From the NCBI RefSeq assembly GCF_002884445.1, contig NZ_KZ614144.1, forward strand, positions 96,272-160,271: 64,000 nucleotides of DNA. The letters are read 5' to 3'. Below are positions 36,877 to 46,354 of this stretch, piece after piece. Both the position numbers and the translations under genes were made by a program. How positions within the stretch are numbered: the stretch's first letter is position 1; the number at the start of each line of letters is the position of its first letter. This DNA comes from Paenibacillus castaneae. GTDB lineage: Bacteria > Bacillota > Bacilli > Paenibacillales > Paenibacillaceae. The notes beneath the pieces were generated by a model. That model searched no databases. It worked only from the letters and a program-made list of their open reading frames with translations, and was not told the DNA's origin.

Positions 36877-38043
36877 ATGAACAAAAGTCCGTTAATCGCG
36901 TTAATGCTTGCGTTTATACCCGGCGCAGGACATGCGTATCTGGGAAGGCCTTTCCGCACCGTATTGTATGGAGGAGCTTTCTTTGGATCGTCTTTAATAG
37001 CATTTCTTATATTAATATCCCATTCACGTAAAGAAGAATTTGTTTTTTTCTTCGTGTTCGTTGCTGCATTCAGCTGGCTAATTAATATGATCGATATGAT
37101 CATTTCTCTTGTTTCAGGTAAAACCCCGGGCTTGCACGCTTCAAATCCCAACTATGGTGCGTATTCGGATTCAACGGCTGGCTATATGCCGTTGTCGTAT
37201 GAGCAGCAGAGGGAGAAGTCGCGCACAATCATGCTCTCCTTCCTTCCGGGACTAGGGCATATGAGTCTTGGACTTATGCAGCGCGGCATTACGTTTCTTA
37301 TATCATTTGTAGGGTTATTCGCGATTATCGTGTTTCTCAGCATCATTATGAATACAGGAGCTTTGCTTATTTTCTTATTTATTCTGCCTGTGATATGGGT
37401 GTACAGCATGTTCGACACGATCCAGCATCTGCATGCGAAGCAACGGGGCGAACAGCTCGTGGATCATGCTATATTTGAAGATTTGGAGGCTCATATCTCC
37501 TCAGGACGCAAGAACAAAGTGCTTGCTATCGCGTTATCTATTTTTCCAGGAGCGGGCCACCTTTACTTAGGGCTGCAGAAGCGGGGGCTGCAATTAATGG
37601 GAGGCTTCCTGCTGGCGATTTACATTATGGATAATATGCGTTTGTCGCTGTTCTTCTTCCTGCTGCCGCTGTTCTGGTGCTTCGCATTCTTTGATGCGCT
37701 GCAGCAAACGACACGTTATGAGCGCAATGAGCTGACAGATGAGCCAATTTTGAAGCAATTTGTTCCTTATCAGCGCTGGTTTGGCATCGCCTTGATGGGC
37801 TTTGGTGTCTATTATTTGTTAAATCGTGTGGTTGCCGATATGGTTATGAAAAATTTCACCAGACAAATGTATGAAGCTTATATGAGCGTCATCTATGTAA
37901 TTCCTACAGTTGTCGTTTCCTTTGTGCTCATATTTATCGGTTTGCGTTTAACATTTGGCAGCAAAACTGCGGATTCGAAGCGGGCAGTGCCGCCGCCGCT
38001 CGCGCCTCCAGTTTATAAACGCAAGGAGGAGGGAAGCAAATGA
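36877..38043 (+). CDS. Polytopic membrane protein with three PGAGH-type repeats
   Basis: A 388-residue protein with about ten hydrophobic segments. A motif occurs three times: FIPGAGHAYLGRPFRT (residue 12 on), FLPGLGHMSLGLMQRG (about 120), and IFPGAGHLYLGLQKRG (about 220). Each precedes a pair of membrane helices, so the protein is a tandem triplication of a TM2-like unit. It is co-transcribed with the sigma/anti-sigma pair and overlaps the next gene by ATGA. Function unknown; envelope stress response is plausible. Confidence 0.8.
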   Translation: MNKSPLIALMLAFIPGAGHAYLGRPFRTVLYGGAFFGSSLIAFLILISHSRKEEFVFFFVFVAAFSWLINMIDMIISLVSGKTPGLHASNPNYGAYSDSTAGYMPLSYEQQREKSRTIMLSFLPGLGHMSLGLMQRGITFLISFVGLFAIIVFLSIIMNTGALLIFLFILPVIWVYSMFDTIQHLHAKQRGEQLVDHAIFEDLEAHISSGRKNKVLAIALSIFPGAGHLYLGLQKRGLQLMGGFLLAIYIMDNMRLSLFFFLLPLFWCFAFFDALQQTTRYERNELTDEPILKQFVPYQRWFGIALMGFGVYYLLNRVVADMVMKNFTRQMYEAYMSVIYVIPTVVVSFVLIFIGLRLTFGSKTADSKRAVPPPLAPPVYKRKEEGSK

Positions 38044-38705
38044 ACCAAGCAGACCTTATTCATGAACCGGCAACAATCCGCACTTGGCGCGTAGGCTCGT
38101 TATCAATGGGCGTGACACTCGTACTGATGGGGACGGCACTTGCTGTATCGCTTTGGCAAAATCTCGAGGCGTACGAAGTGCTGATGTGGATAGCGCCCAT
38201 CGTATTTGTTATGCTGGGCGCCGAGTTGCTGCTTTACTTGAAATTTTCGGGAAGTGAACGCACGATTGTACGCTACGACTGGATCAGCGTATTCTTTGTT
38301 GGAGTTATTGGAACAGCAAGTATTGGTCTTGCGCTGCTTATGTCAACTGGCTTGTTCGATGAGCTGCAAAGGGGATTGAACATGACGCAGCGCTCGGCAT
38401 TTATCGAGACCAATGCTGTCGAAGTACCGGCATCTATTCAGAAGATTGTTGTTCATTCATTGAACAGGATAGAGCTAGGCGAGACGGATACACATGAGGT
38501 TCAGCTTATCGGTCAGGTCCGCTATTGGTCGGCAGAGAAGCTCGACAAAATGGACATGCTGCAAACCAAGACGATTGGCACAACGATGTATGTCATGATC
38601 GGCGCTCTGGAGCGAAGGGATGGCGGTTTTGTATCCGATACGGTAGACCCGCAGTTGACGTTAGTGCTGCCTAAGGATATAGAGATCGTTCAGCGAGGCT
38701 TATAG
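38040..38705 (+). CDS. Hypothetical membrane protein of the ECF sigma operon
   Basis: A 221-residue protein. Three hydrophobic segments within residues 20-110 precede a soluble C-terminal half of about 100 residues (beta-rich, KIVVHSLNRIELGETDTHEVQLIGQVRYW). The ATGA overlap with the preceding gene indicates translational coupling. A terminator follows at 38796. It is the fourth gene of the sigma operon. No recognised family. Confidence 0.75.
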   Translation: MNQADLIHEPATIRTWRVGSLSMGVTLVLMGTALAVSLWQNLEAYEVLMWIAPIVFVMLGAELLLYLKFSGSERTIVRYDWISVFFVGVIGTASIGLALLMSTGLFDELQRGLNMTQRSAFIETNAVEVPASIQKIVVHSLNRIELGETDTHEVQLIGQVRYWSAEKLDKMDMLQTKTIGTTMYVMIGALERRDGGFVSDTVDPQLTLVLPKDIEIVQRGL

Positions 38706-38795
38706 CACGGTCGCAGGCCGAATTGTTTAAATTATTTCATATTCTGATGTTAAATCGTATTAGGCTGGGATCAGGCAGCAATAGACCAAAGAAGC

Positions 38796-38834
38796 AAAAC
38801 AGCCGAGCAGGTATAAACCCTGCTCGGCTGTTTT
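38796..38834. terminator. Bidirectional terminator between the sigma operon and the qox operon
   Basis: AAAACAGCCGAGCAGG and CCTGCTCGGCTGTTTT form a 16-bp perfect stem around 6 nt. Confidence 0.93.
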
Positions 38835-38868
38835 CTAATGAAAAAGCTTTATTTTTAAGTCGTTTTAC

Positions 38869-39198
38869 TTATCCAACCGTATTGTAGGTCATAATCCAGA
38901 TTGAGCCTGCAACGATGGTCAACAGAATGACGAGACCGAATATTAGCGCCATAAGGTTGAAGCGCGGTTTCTCCTCGTCGCGAATATGCATGAAGAAGAG
39001 GAGCTGTACGGCAAACTGCAGGATCGCCATCACGAGGATGAGTACCGTCGTAGCCTTTTTGCTCAGCATATCATTCAACACGACAACGAGTGGAATAATC
39101 GTAAGGATAATTGAGAACAGAAAGCCGATGACATATGACTTCATCGATCCGCCATGAGAGCCGTGCGCATCCTGTGCATGCGTGTTATGGTTCTCCAT
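38869..39198 (-). CDS. qoxD: Quinol oxidase subunit IV (QoxD/CyoD)
   Basis: A 109-residue protein with three membrane helices (YVIGFLFSIILTIIPLVVVL, VLILVMAILQFAVQLLFFM with HIRDEEKPRFNLMALIFGLV after it). The N-terminal 18 residues are His-rich. It is the last gene of the qox operon; the terminal oxidase complex is embedded in the cytoplasmic membrane, taking electrons from menaquinol. Confidence 0.92.
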   Translation of the reverse strand: MENHNTHAQDAHGSHGGSMKSYVIGFLFSIILTIIPLVVVLNDMLSKKATTVLILVMAILQFAVQLLFFMHIRDEEKPRFNLMALIFGLVILLTIVAGSIWIMTYNTVG

Positions 39199-39199
39199 C

Positions 39200-39841
39200 C
39201 TACATCACCCCCATCAAGTAAACGATCGTAAATACGAAGATCCATACAACGTCAAGGAAATGCCAGTATAAGCTAATAATGCTGACTTTACGCTTTGTTA
39301 CCGGCGTGATGCCCCGGCGACCAAGCTGAAGCATAATGGAGATCATCCAGACAAGTCCAAGCGAAACGTGAAGACCATGTATGCCTACTAAGGTGAAGAA
39401 GGCGGACCAATACGCGCTCGTACCAATCGTTGCTCCCTCATGCACCAAGTGCATAAATTCGTTTACTTCCAAGAAAACGAAGGATGCTCCGAGCAAGGCA
39501 GTTATCGCCAGCCAGCCGATGAGGCCGCGTTTATTGCCTTTGTTCATCTCGAGTACGGCTATTCCGCTCGTAAAGCTGCTTGTCAGCAGGATAAATGTCG
39601 AAACGATAATGCCGTTTATTTCAATTAACTCCGCACCTGTAGGGCCCCCATCCGTACTGAAACGGAGGACGACGTAGGTAGCGAACAAGGTACCGAACAA
39701 GATAACGTCTGTGATAAGAAACAGCCAGAAGCCAAATGTTTTCAACGATTCTTGATCATGGTGCTCGTCATGGTGACCGCCGCCGTGACCAGCTCCGTGT
39801 CCGCCATGCGCGTTTGCTGTTCTGGAAACTGCATGTGCCAT
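39200..39841 (-). CDS. qoxC: Quinol oxidase subunit III (QoxC/CyoC)
   Basis: A 213-residue protein with five membrane helices, member of the cytochrome c/quinol oxidase subunit III family. LKTFGFWLFLITDVILFGTLFATYVVL and GATIGTSAYWSAFFTLVGIHGLHVSLGLVWM are diagnostic. The N-terminus is unusually His/Gly-rich (about 25 residues). It begins within the stop of subunit I and ends 1 nt before subunit IV, so the operon is tight. Confidence 0.94.
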   Translation of the reverse strand: MAHAVSRTANAHGGHGAGHGGGHHDEHHDQESLKTFGFWLFLITDVILFGTLFATYVVLRFSTDGGPTGAELIEINGIIVSTFILLTSSFTSGIAVLEMNKGNKRGLIGWLAITALLGASFVFLEVNEFMHLVHEGATIGTSAYWSAFFTLVGIHGLHVSLGLVWMISIMLQLGRRGITPVTKRKVSIISLYWHFLDVVWIFVFTIVYLMGVM

Positions 39842-41811
39842 TATTTTGACCCCCTTAAAGCTGCTTCCGTGCGCTCAATCTCTTGTACCGAAATATAATA
39901 ATCGGTGTCATAGGAGAATGAACGAACAAGCATACAAATAGCTACGCCGATCAGACCCGGTATAGCCATCCACAGCCAATCCCATACGAAGCCGAAGCCG
40001 GCGGTGAACCAGCATAACGACATAATGAAAGGGATGCCTGAGTTTTTTGGCATATGAATCGGCTCGAGCGGTGTAAGAGGCTTGACAGGCTCGCCTCTGG
40101 CGATGCGCTGCTTCTCTTCCCACCAATCATCCTGATCCGTAACCTGTGGAAGACGAGCAAAGTTATAAAGCGGCGCAGGTGATGGTATCGACCATTCCAG
40201 CGTACGGCCATCCCATGCATCGCCATTCTGCTCTTTCTTATAAAACCGAATGCTATGAGCAATTTGCCATACTTGGAATAGGAATGCGATACCCATCAAG
40301 AATCCGCCGACTGTAGAAACCACGTTAAGCGGCTGCCAGCCCATATCGAAGTCGTATGTGTTGACACGACGAGTCATGCCCATTAAACCAAGCGCATACT
40401 GCGGCATGAAGCAGACATAGAAACCAATGTTCCAGAACCAGAATGCCCATTTGCCAAGGCCTTCATGCAAGCGGAAGCCGAACACCTTCGGCCACCAATA
40501 ATAGAGGCCTGCGAAAAAACCGAACACAACGCCGCCGATAATCACCTGATGGAAATGCGCAATCAGGAAGTAGCTGTTGTGGAACTGGAAGTCGGCTGGC
40601 GCAACAGAAAGAAGAACACCAGTCATACCCCCGATGACAAAGCACGGTATGAATGCGACCGCCCACATCATCGGAGTTGTAAAGGTAATACGCCCTCGGA
40701 ACATCGTGAACAGCCAGTTAAAGACCTTCACCCCCGTCGGGATGGCTATAAGCATAGTCGTTAAGGCAAAGAACGCATTGACGTTTGCACCGGAGCCCAT
40801 CGTGAAGAAGTGATGCGCCCATGTGAAGAATGAGAGGAAGCTGATCGACATAAGTGCAAATACCATGGACTTGTAGCCGAAAAGTTTTTTCTTCGAGAAA
40901 GTTGATACAACTTCTGAGAATATACCGAATGCCGGCAAAACAATGATATATACCTCGGGATGTCCCCACATCCAAATGAGGTTGATGTACATCATTGGAT
41001 TACCTGCGCCGTCAAGCGTGAAGAAGTGCGCGCCCAAGTAACGGTCAATGAACAGCAGGAATAATGTTACGGTAAGAATTGGGAATGCGAACATAATCGT
41101 AATACATGATGAGAGAACCGACCATACGAACATCGGCATTTTCATTAGCTTCATGCCTGGCGCACGCATTTTCAATATCGTGACAACAAAGTTGATCCCT
41201 GTTGCTAAGGAGCCGATACCAGAAATCTGAATACCCCAGATATAGAAGTCCTGTCCAAGACCTGGACTGCCTGACAGCTCGGAAAGTGGCGGATAAGCAA
41301 GCCATCCCGCATCCGGCGAGCCGCCGATAATGAATGATACGTTAAACAGCATAGCTCCAAAGAAGAACATCCAGAAGCTTAGTGAGTTCAGGAACGGAAA
41401 GGCAACGTCACGTGCACCGATCTGTAATGGCACGACAAGGTTGAACAAACCGAACATGAGCGGCATGGCCATGAACAAAATCATAATAACGCCATGAGTA
41501 GTAAATATCTGATTGTAATGCTCTGCTTGCAGGAAATCTAATTGCGGCGCAGCGAGCTGCACCCGCATGAGCAGCGCATCAACACCGCCGCGGAACAACA
41601 TGAGTAAAGAAGCGATAACGTACATAATCCCGATTTTTTTGTGATCGACCGTAGTCAGCCATTCCGTCCATAACCAGCGCCATTTTTTGAAAAAGGTTAG
41701 CGTAAATATAATGGCAACTACCGATAATCCGATAGATACTTGAGCCCCTAAAATAAGCGGATCGCCAGTAACAAAAAATTCGGAAGCGAAGTCTTTAATT
41801 TTGTCTAACAT
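39841..41811 (-). CDS. qoxB: Quinol oxidase subunit I (QoxB/CyoB)
   Basis: A 656-residue heme-copper oxidase catalytic subunit with about 14-15 membrane helices. Metal ligands are in WGHPEVYIIVLPAFG (CuB His and cross-linked Tyr), WAHHFFTMG (CuB His pair) and IAHFHQVIIGG (heme His). It reduces O2 and pumps protons. ATG 41811 has AGGAGG 6 nt upstream; a longer in-frame start at 41865 lacks one. Lacking a CuA-binding subunit II, the complex uses quinol, not cytochrome c. Confidence 0.95.
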   Translation of the reverse strand: MLDKIKDFASEFFVTGDPLILGAQVSIGLSVVAIIFTLTFFKKWRWLWTEWLTTVDHKKIGIMYVIASLLMLFRGGVDALLMRVQLAAPQLDFLQAEHYNQIFTTHGVIMILFMAMPLMFGLFNLVVPLQIGARDVAFPFLNSLSFWMFFFGAMLFNVSFIIGGSPDAGWLAYPPLSELSGSPGLGQDFYIWGIQISGIGSLATGINFVVTILKMRAPGMKLMKMPMFVWSVLSSCITIMFAFPILTVTLFLLFIDRYLGAHFFTLDGAGNPMMYINLIWMWGHPEVYIIVLPAFGIFSEVVSTFSKKKLFGYKSMVFALMSISFLSFFTWAHHFFTMGSGANVNAFFALTTMLIAIPTGVKVFNWLFTMFRGRITFTTPMMWAVAFIPCFVIGGMTGVLLSVAPADFQFHNSYFLIAHFHQVIIGGVVFGFFAGLYYWWPKVFGFRLHEGLGKWAFWFWNIGFYVCFMPQYALGLMGMTRRVNTYDFDMGWQPLNVVSTVGGFLMGIAFLFQVWQIAHSIRFYKKEQNGDAWDGRTLEWSIPSPAPLYNFARLPQVTDQDDWWEEKQRIARGEPVKPLTPLEPIHMPKNSGIPFIMSLCWFTAGFGFVWDWLWMAIPGLIGVAICMLVRSFSYDTDYYISVQEIERTEAALRGSK

Positions 41812-41933
41812 AAGGGACCTCCTAAAAGTTTTGTGAAGCAAAACTTGCTCCGAAAGCATAAGCAAACTTATATCGAAAGCATACGATTAGTTTGGTGAAG
41901 TGAAGATGCTCAAAAAGAATGGTTGGCTTGAGA

Positions 41934-42926
41934 TTATTTGCCCATGTCCATATCCATGCCCATGTCACCCATATCCATATCCATATGACTATGAGCATCG
42001 GTGCTGCTGTCTGGATGGGACTCATCCTTATTAGCCGCAGGCTCAGACGCTGCGCCGCCGTGATGATGACCGCCGCCATCGCCATTTACATATTGCATAG
42101 CAATCTTATCGAATAATCCGGCTGGGAAGCTTGAGAACAGCTGTTTCTCAGAAGAGCCAGGCTCTCTCAGTTTTTCGAAGCCTTCCATAGTAAGAGCAGG
42201 AGACGTATCTTTCACTTGTTTGATCCAAGAATGATACTCTTCTTCTGTCGTCGCATCGACCTTAAACCGCATTTGTGCAAAGTCCTGCCCGTTAAAGTTG
42301 GCTCCCGAGCCAAAATAACTGCCTTGCTCATCAGCTTGCAGGAAGAGCGTCATCGCCATGCCTGACATGGTATAGATCTGTCCACCAAGCTGCGGTACCC
42401 AGAAGGAGTTCATCGCCGTATCTGATGTAAGCTGGAATTTAACCGGAACATCAGCAGGGATTTTAATATAGTTGACGGTAGCAATGCCCTCGTCAGGATA
42501 TTTAAACAGCCATTTCCAATCAAGGGACGTTACTTGGATCGTAATCGGCTCCTTCTCCGAAACAATAGCTTTAGAAGGCTCAAGCGCATAAGTATATCTG
42601 ACCGTGATAATTGCTAGAATGATGATGGCAATGATCGGTATAGACCACCATGTAACTTCCAGCTTCGTACTATGCTCCCAGTTTGGAGTGTATGAAGCTT
42701 TTCTTCCTTTCTTATCCCGGTAGCGCCAGACGATAATGGCAGTCAGTATTAGTGTGGGAATAATAATAACCGAGCAAATAATGGTGGAAATATAAATAAG
42801 GTCTTTCTGAGACTCGCCGATAGGTCCTTTTGGATCGAGCACGATAAATTGCTCGCCGCAGCCAGAAAGCGTAAAGGCCATCAGCAAAAAGAGTACGGGG
42901 GTAAGCATGCGAATAAACGGTCTCAT
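41934..42926 (-). CDS. qoxA: Quinol oxidase subunit II (QoxA/CyoA) with His/Met-rich tail
   Basis: A 330-residue lipoprotein: lipobox LSGC near residue 23, two membrane helices, and a cupredoxin-like domain with the CyoA signature (TSLDWKWLFKYPDEGIATVNYIKIPADVPVKFQLTSD, NSFWVPQLGGQIYTM). CuA ligands are absent, as expected for a quinol oxidase. The C-terminal 45 residues are an unusual tail (GGGHHHGGAAS... then DAHSHMDMDMGDMGMDMDMGK) that could bind copper. It is the first gene of the qoxABCD operon. Confidence 0.93.
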   Translation of the reverse strand: MRPFIRMLTPVLFLLMAFTLSGCGEQFIVLDPKGPIGESQKDLIYISTIICSVIIIPTLILTAIIVWRYRDKKGRKASYTPNWEHSTKLEVTWWSIPIIAIIILAIITVRYTYALEPSKAIVSEKEPITIQVTSLDWKWLFKYPDEGIATVNYIKIPADVPVKFQLTSDTAMNSFWVPQLGGQIYTMSGMAMTLFLQADEQGSYFGSGANFNGQDFAQMRFKVDATTEEEYHSWIKQVKDTSPALTMEGFEKLREPGSSEKQLFSSFPAGLFDKIAMQYVNGDGGGHHHGGAASEPAANKDESHPDSSTDAHSHMDMDMGDMGMDMDMGK

Positions 42927-43201
42927 TTCGGTTCAACTCCTCAAAATTACTGCTTAAGATTACAATAGCAGATATAAACCGCAATGACTGCGGGGTTAAC
43001 AATTACGTCAAGAATTCGTCTTTATTCTGTAATAGAAAGTTCACTGCTTAGACAACATTGATTCAGGCTTCATTTTTTCAAGTGAATTTCAGCCGAAAAT
43101 ATGACATTTTTCTTGGCTCTTCCTATTATTCTGGCTTTATTTTCATATCCATTAGTACCCACTAAATCCTGTTTTGTCCCATAAAGACGAAGCGGAATAG
43201 A
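42927..43201. other. Intergenic stretch upstream of qoxA
   Basis: About 275 bases holding the minus-strand qox promoter region. I see no unambiguous -35/-10 pair, no recognised operator and no gene. Confidence 0.55.
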
Positions 43202-43250
43202 AAAGAGGCTGCCCCACAAGTAGAATGATCTACCTGAAGGACAGCCTCTT
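43202..43250 (-). terminator. Terminator after the small membrane protein gene
   Basis: On the minus strand GAAGAGGCTGTCC pairs with GGGCAGCCTCTT across about 20 nt, then TTTT. Confidence 0.7.
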
Positions 43251-43265
43251 CATTAGTTCCGTAGT

Positions 43266-43553
43266 CTATATCTGTTGTTCGCTTGCGTCAATGAAAGTCT
43301 GCTCTTCGTTGCGTCTCGCATGAACAAGTCCAATCGCGGTTCCAATAACATAAATATGAACACTGCCGATTAGGAAGCCGATGCCGACCATTAATCCGAC
43401 ATTTTTATCACTGAAGTGACTTAAATTTATTAAGCAAAGCAGAACGCCGATACCGAGTACGCCCCAAGCAATTGCAGTCATTACTTTGACTAAACGCTTG
43501 ACATCCGATTTGGTTGGCTTCGTTTGGTTGATTATTGCTGTTTTGGTTATCAT
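43266..43553 (-). CDS. Hypothetical small membrane protein
   Basis: A 95-residue protein with two membrane helices (VMTAIAWGVLGIGVLLCLINL and VGIGFLIGSVHIYVIGTAIGLV) joined by a short loop, and a charged C-terminus. AGAGGTG lies 6 nt before ATG 43553. No recognised family. It is a single-gene unit. Confidence 0.72.
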   Translation of the reverse strand: MITKTAIINQTKPTKSDVKRLVKVMTAIAWGVLGIGVLLCLINLSHFSDKNVGLMVGIGFLIGSVHIYVIGTAIGLVHARRNEEQTFIDASEQQI

Positions 43554-43733
43554 AATGAACACCTCTGCTTATTGTAAGTGTTTTCCTTATGTTTACTATA
43601 ACACAACAATCTACGTTTGTTCAAAGAAATTTCACTTTTTGATCATAATTCAGACAAAAATGTGCGAAGGTCACCTCCAAGCTATGAGCAGAAGAAGCTC
43701 ACTATGGATTGGAAATAGAGGAGAGCGTGCACC

Positions 43734-45833
43734 TTAGTCTGTCCACCAGCGTTTCAAATCAGACCACCAGGAACGACTTTTTTCTGCTTTTACATCGTCC
43801 TTCTCATTCCTATCGTCGACCGCAGCGGGTTCGCCGCATACCTCAGTAGGCTCCGTTCCGCTAAGGAAAGCCTCCAGCCGCCTATTCGCACAGCTGGCTG
43901 CTGCCAGCTTCCCGCTCTCAGGGTCAATGTACACATTGACTACTCCCTCAGGGATAGGGAATATTTTGGGCGGTACTGAAGCGAGTGTCTGTTCCGTAAA
44001 CTTGGCAAACATAGGCGCTGCCCGGTAGGCCTCCGCAACCGTCAGCTTACGGTCCTTGTCATAGCCAACCCATACAGCGGTCGCCAGCTCCGGTGTATAT
44101 CCTACCATCCAAGCATCCGTCGGAGTCGTGCCGGTCTTGCCTGCGACTGGCCGTTTAATAATAGAAGAGACACGGGAGCCGGTACCGCCTTCCTCGAACA
44201 CACTTTCCATTAAGCTGGTCATTACATAAGCCTCGGCCGGGGCGATGGCTTGTACGGCATTGTGTTTCGCTTCATATAATACCTGTCCCTTGCGATCTTC
44301 GATTCGCAAAATAGCGATGGGTTCGACATGAGTGCCTCCATTCGCAAATGTTCCGAACGCAGAAGCCATTTCGAATGGGCTAACTGGAAACGTTCCAAGT
44401 GCCAAGGAGGGAACCGGCTGCATGCTGCTCTTAATGCCAAGCTTTCGCGCAGTATCGATTACTTTGTCGGCGCCGATGGTCATAATCGTATTCACCGCGT
44501 AAATATTGTCTGAACTCGCAATTGCTTTCCGCATATCAATGAGGTCGTTTGCATATTTATCGCCGTAATTATGCGGCTCATATGTTTTGCGTCCTTCATC
44601 ATAGGAGAATATGGTCGGCTCACTCTTGAAGCGGGTAGCAGGCGTCATGAACCGGCTTTGCAGAGCTGTTAAGTACAAGAGCGGCTTGAACGACGAGCCG
44701 GGCTGGCGCGTGTTGGCAAACACGCGATTGAATTGGTTCTTCTTATAGCTTCGTCCGCCGACCATCGCTTTAATGTACCCGCTGCGCGGGTCAATGGCGA
44801 TTAAAGCGGCCTGCTGCTCCGAGCTTTCGGGAATCCCTTTGGCGATAACCTCCTCAGCGGCGGCCTGTGCAACGGAATCCAGCGTCGTATAAATGGTAAT
44901 TCCGCCTTCATTAAGCATCTGCTCGTTAATGCCCAGCTTATCTACTGCTATATATCTGATATAGTCGCGGAAGTAAGGTGCGAATCCTTCTTGTTCGCCA
45001 GAACCGAGCGCTTGAAAGTTCAGCACCTCCGCATAAGCGGCGTCCGCCTGCTCGGATGTGATAGAGCCGCCTTCAAGCATAGCTTGCAAAATCGTGAGCT
45101 GCCGATCCTTTGCATTCTTCATGTCCAAATAAGGAGAATAATATTTGGGTCCTTTCGGAATACCGGCCAACATGGCGCTCTCCGCGAGCGATAGCTCGGA
45201 AGCATGCTTGTTGAAGTACATCATGGCTGCGGCTTCTATTCCATAAGAGCCGTGGCCATAATAAATTTGATTTAAATACATACCCAAAATTTCGTCTTTT
45301 GAATAGCGCATCTCCAGTTGAGCGGTGTACATGGCTTCCTTCATCTTGCGCTGCCAAGTTCGCTCATGCGTCAAATATAAATTTCGTGCGAGCTGCTGCG
45401 TCAGCGTACTGGCGCCTTGCCTTGTGGATAAGCTTTGAACGTTAACCATCACGGCACGCGCCATTCCCTTCATATCAAAGCCGCGATGGTCGTAGAAGCG
45501 ACGATCCTCAATTGCCAAGGTCGCATCAATAACGTAGTGGGAAATTTCCGCAAGAGGTACAGATCGGCGATTCTCCCCTGCATGAAAGGTGTCTATTACA
45601 TGGCCCTGCAGATCCAGCATCTGCGAGGTTTGGCTAATGGCAGCAACGGGAAGCGATTGGGTGCGCAAATAAATAATCATGCCGCCGACGATGAGAGCGA
45701 ACACCATGAATACGGCAGCAGTATAGCGCAGCCATTTCTTTATTTTAAGAATAGGGTGGAGAAATTTCTCCGTTAGAATGGGAAAATAGGGACGTAGCCG
45801 GGGTTTCCCCATTTTTTTGGAAGGCTTATTCAT
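43734..45833 (-). CDS. pbpG: Class A penicillin-binding protein (PBP1A/PbpG type)
   Basis: A 699-residue bifunctional peptidoglycan synthase. A short cytoplasmic tail and one membrane helix (about 37-57) precede a GT51 transglycosylase domain (EDRRFYDHRGFD, QGASTLTQQLARNLYLT, EILGMYLNQIYYGHGSYG). The transpeptidase domain has SxxK in RQPGSSFKPLLYL, SxN in SSDN, and KTG in AGKTGTTPTDAW. The C-terminus has a 45-residue charged tail. The neighbourhood with ywhD and speEB suggests the PbpG (PBP2d) orthologue. Confidence 0.93.
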   Translation of the reverse strand: MNKPSKKMGKPRLRPYFPILTEKFLHPILKIKKWLRYTAAVFMVFALIVGGMIIYLRTQSLPVAAISQTSQMLDLQGHVIDTFHAGENRRSVPLAEISHYVIDATLAIEDRRFYDHRGFDMKGMARAVMVNVQSLSTRQGASTLTQQLARNLYLTHERTWQRKMKEAMYTAQLEMRYSKDEILGMYLNQIYYGHGSYGIEAAAMMYFNKHASELSLAESAMLAGIPKGPKYYSPYLDMKNAKDRQLTILQAMLEGGSITSEQADAAYAEVLNFQALGSGEQEGFAPYFRDYIRYIAVDKLGINEQMLNEGGITIYTTLDSVAQAAAEEVIAKGIPESSEQQAALIAIDPRSGYIKAMVGGRSYKKNQFNRVFANTRQPGSSFKPLLYLTALQSRFMTPATRFKSEPTIFSYDEGRKTYEPHNYGDKYANDLIDMRKAIASSDNIYAVNTIMTIGADKVIDTARKLGIKSSMQPVPSLALGTFPVSPFEMASAFGTFANGGTHVEPIAILRIEDRKGQVLYEAKHNAVQAIAPAEAYVMTSLMESVFEEGGTGSRVSSIIKRPVAGKTGTTPTDAWMVGYTPELATAVWVGYDKDRKLTVAEAYRAAPMFAKFTEQTLASVPPKIFPIPEGVVNVYIDPESGKLAAASCANRRLEAFLSGTEPTEVCGEPAAVDDRNEKDDVKAEKSRSWWSDLKRWWTD

Positions 45834-46006
45834 AAAACATGCTCCCTTCCGTGCTAAAGCTGCACTTTTCCTTAGTATGGAAGAATGAGGAACACCCTAT
45901 TCATGATTAGTTGGCAAATGGAAAAATTTTGTGCGGTTTGGTTGGTATATTTGCTATTAATGTATGATATTAAAAAAACATTAAGTTCTATCAACCCCAC
46001 CATGGG

Positions 46007-46336
46007 AAAAGAGGGTGTCCCAAAAGCATGAACTTCGCTGGAGAGATAGCTCACTTCGAACCGAAATGTTGAACTGTTCCGAGTAGTTACGGACATGAGG
46101 TACGTTGTATCAGTGAATTAGCTGTAAAAGCAAAGTTTACGGACATGAGAGCCGTTATTGCCCTTGGAACTGGTCATAATTGGGACTTTTCGGGCCAATA
46201 AAGGCTCTGAGGTCCGTAAGCAGCTCGAAAAAGTGATTTTTGCAGCAAATAAGGGTTCCTGTGTCCATTAACTTTTGCAGACAAATAAAAAGAAGAGGGT
46301 GCCTCTAAAGCCTATGGCTTTAGGGACACCCTTTTT
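46007..46336. mobile_element. MITE-like element with terminal inverted repeats
   Basis: AAAAGAGGGTGTCCCAAAAG (46007-46026) at the left is the inverse of CTTTAGGGACACCCTTTTT (46318-46336) at the right, with about 18 of 20 bases matching. A third copy of the repeat (AGAGGGTGCCTCTAAAGCC, about 46294-46312) next to the right end makes that end also a hairpin. Inside is a second inverted repeat: TTACGGACATGAGAGCC (46137-46153) against GGCTCTGAGGTCCGTAA (46203-46219). No transposase gene is inside. Probably non-autonomous, or a dispersed palindromic repeat. Confidence 0.55.
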
Positions 46337-46354
46337 GAATTTAAGAATTTCTGC

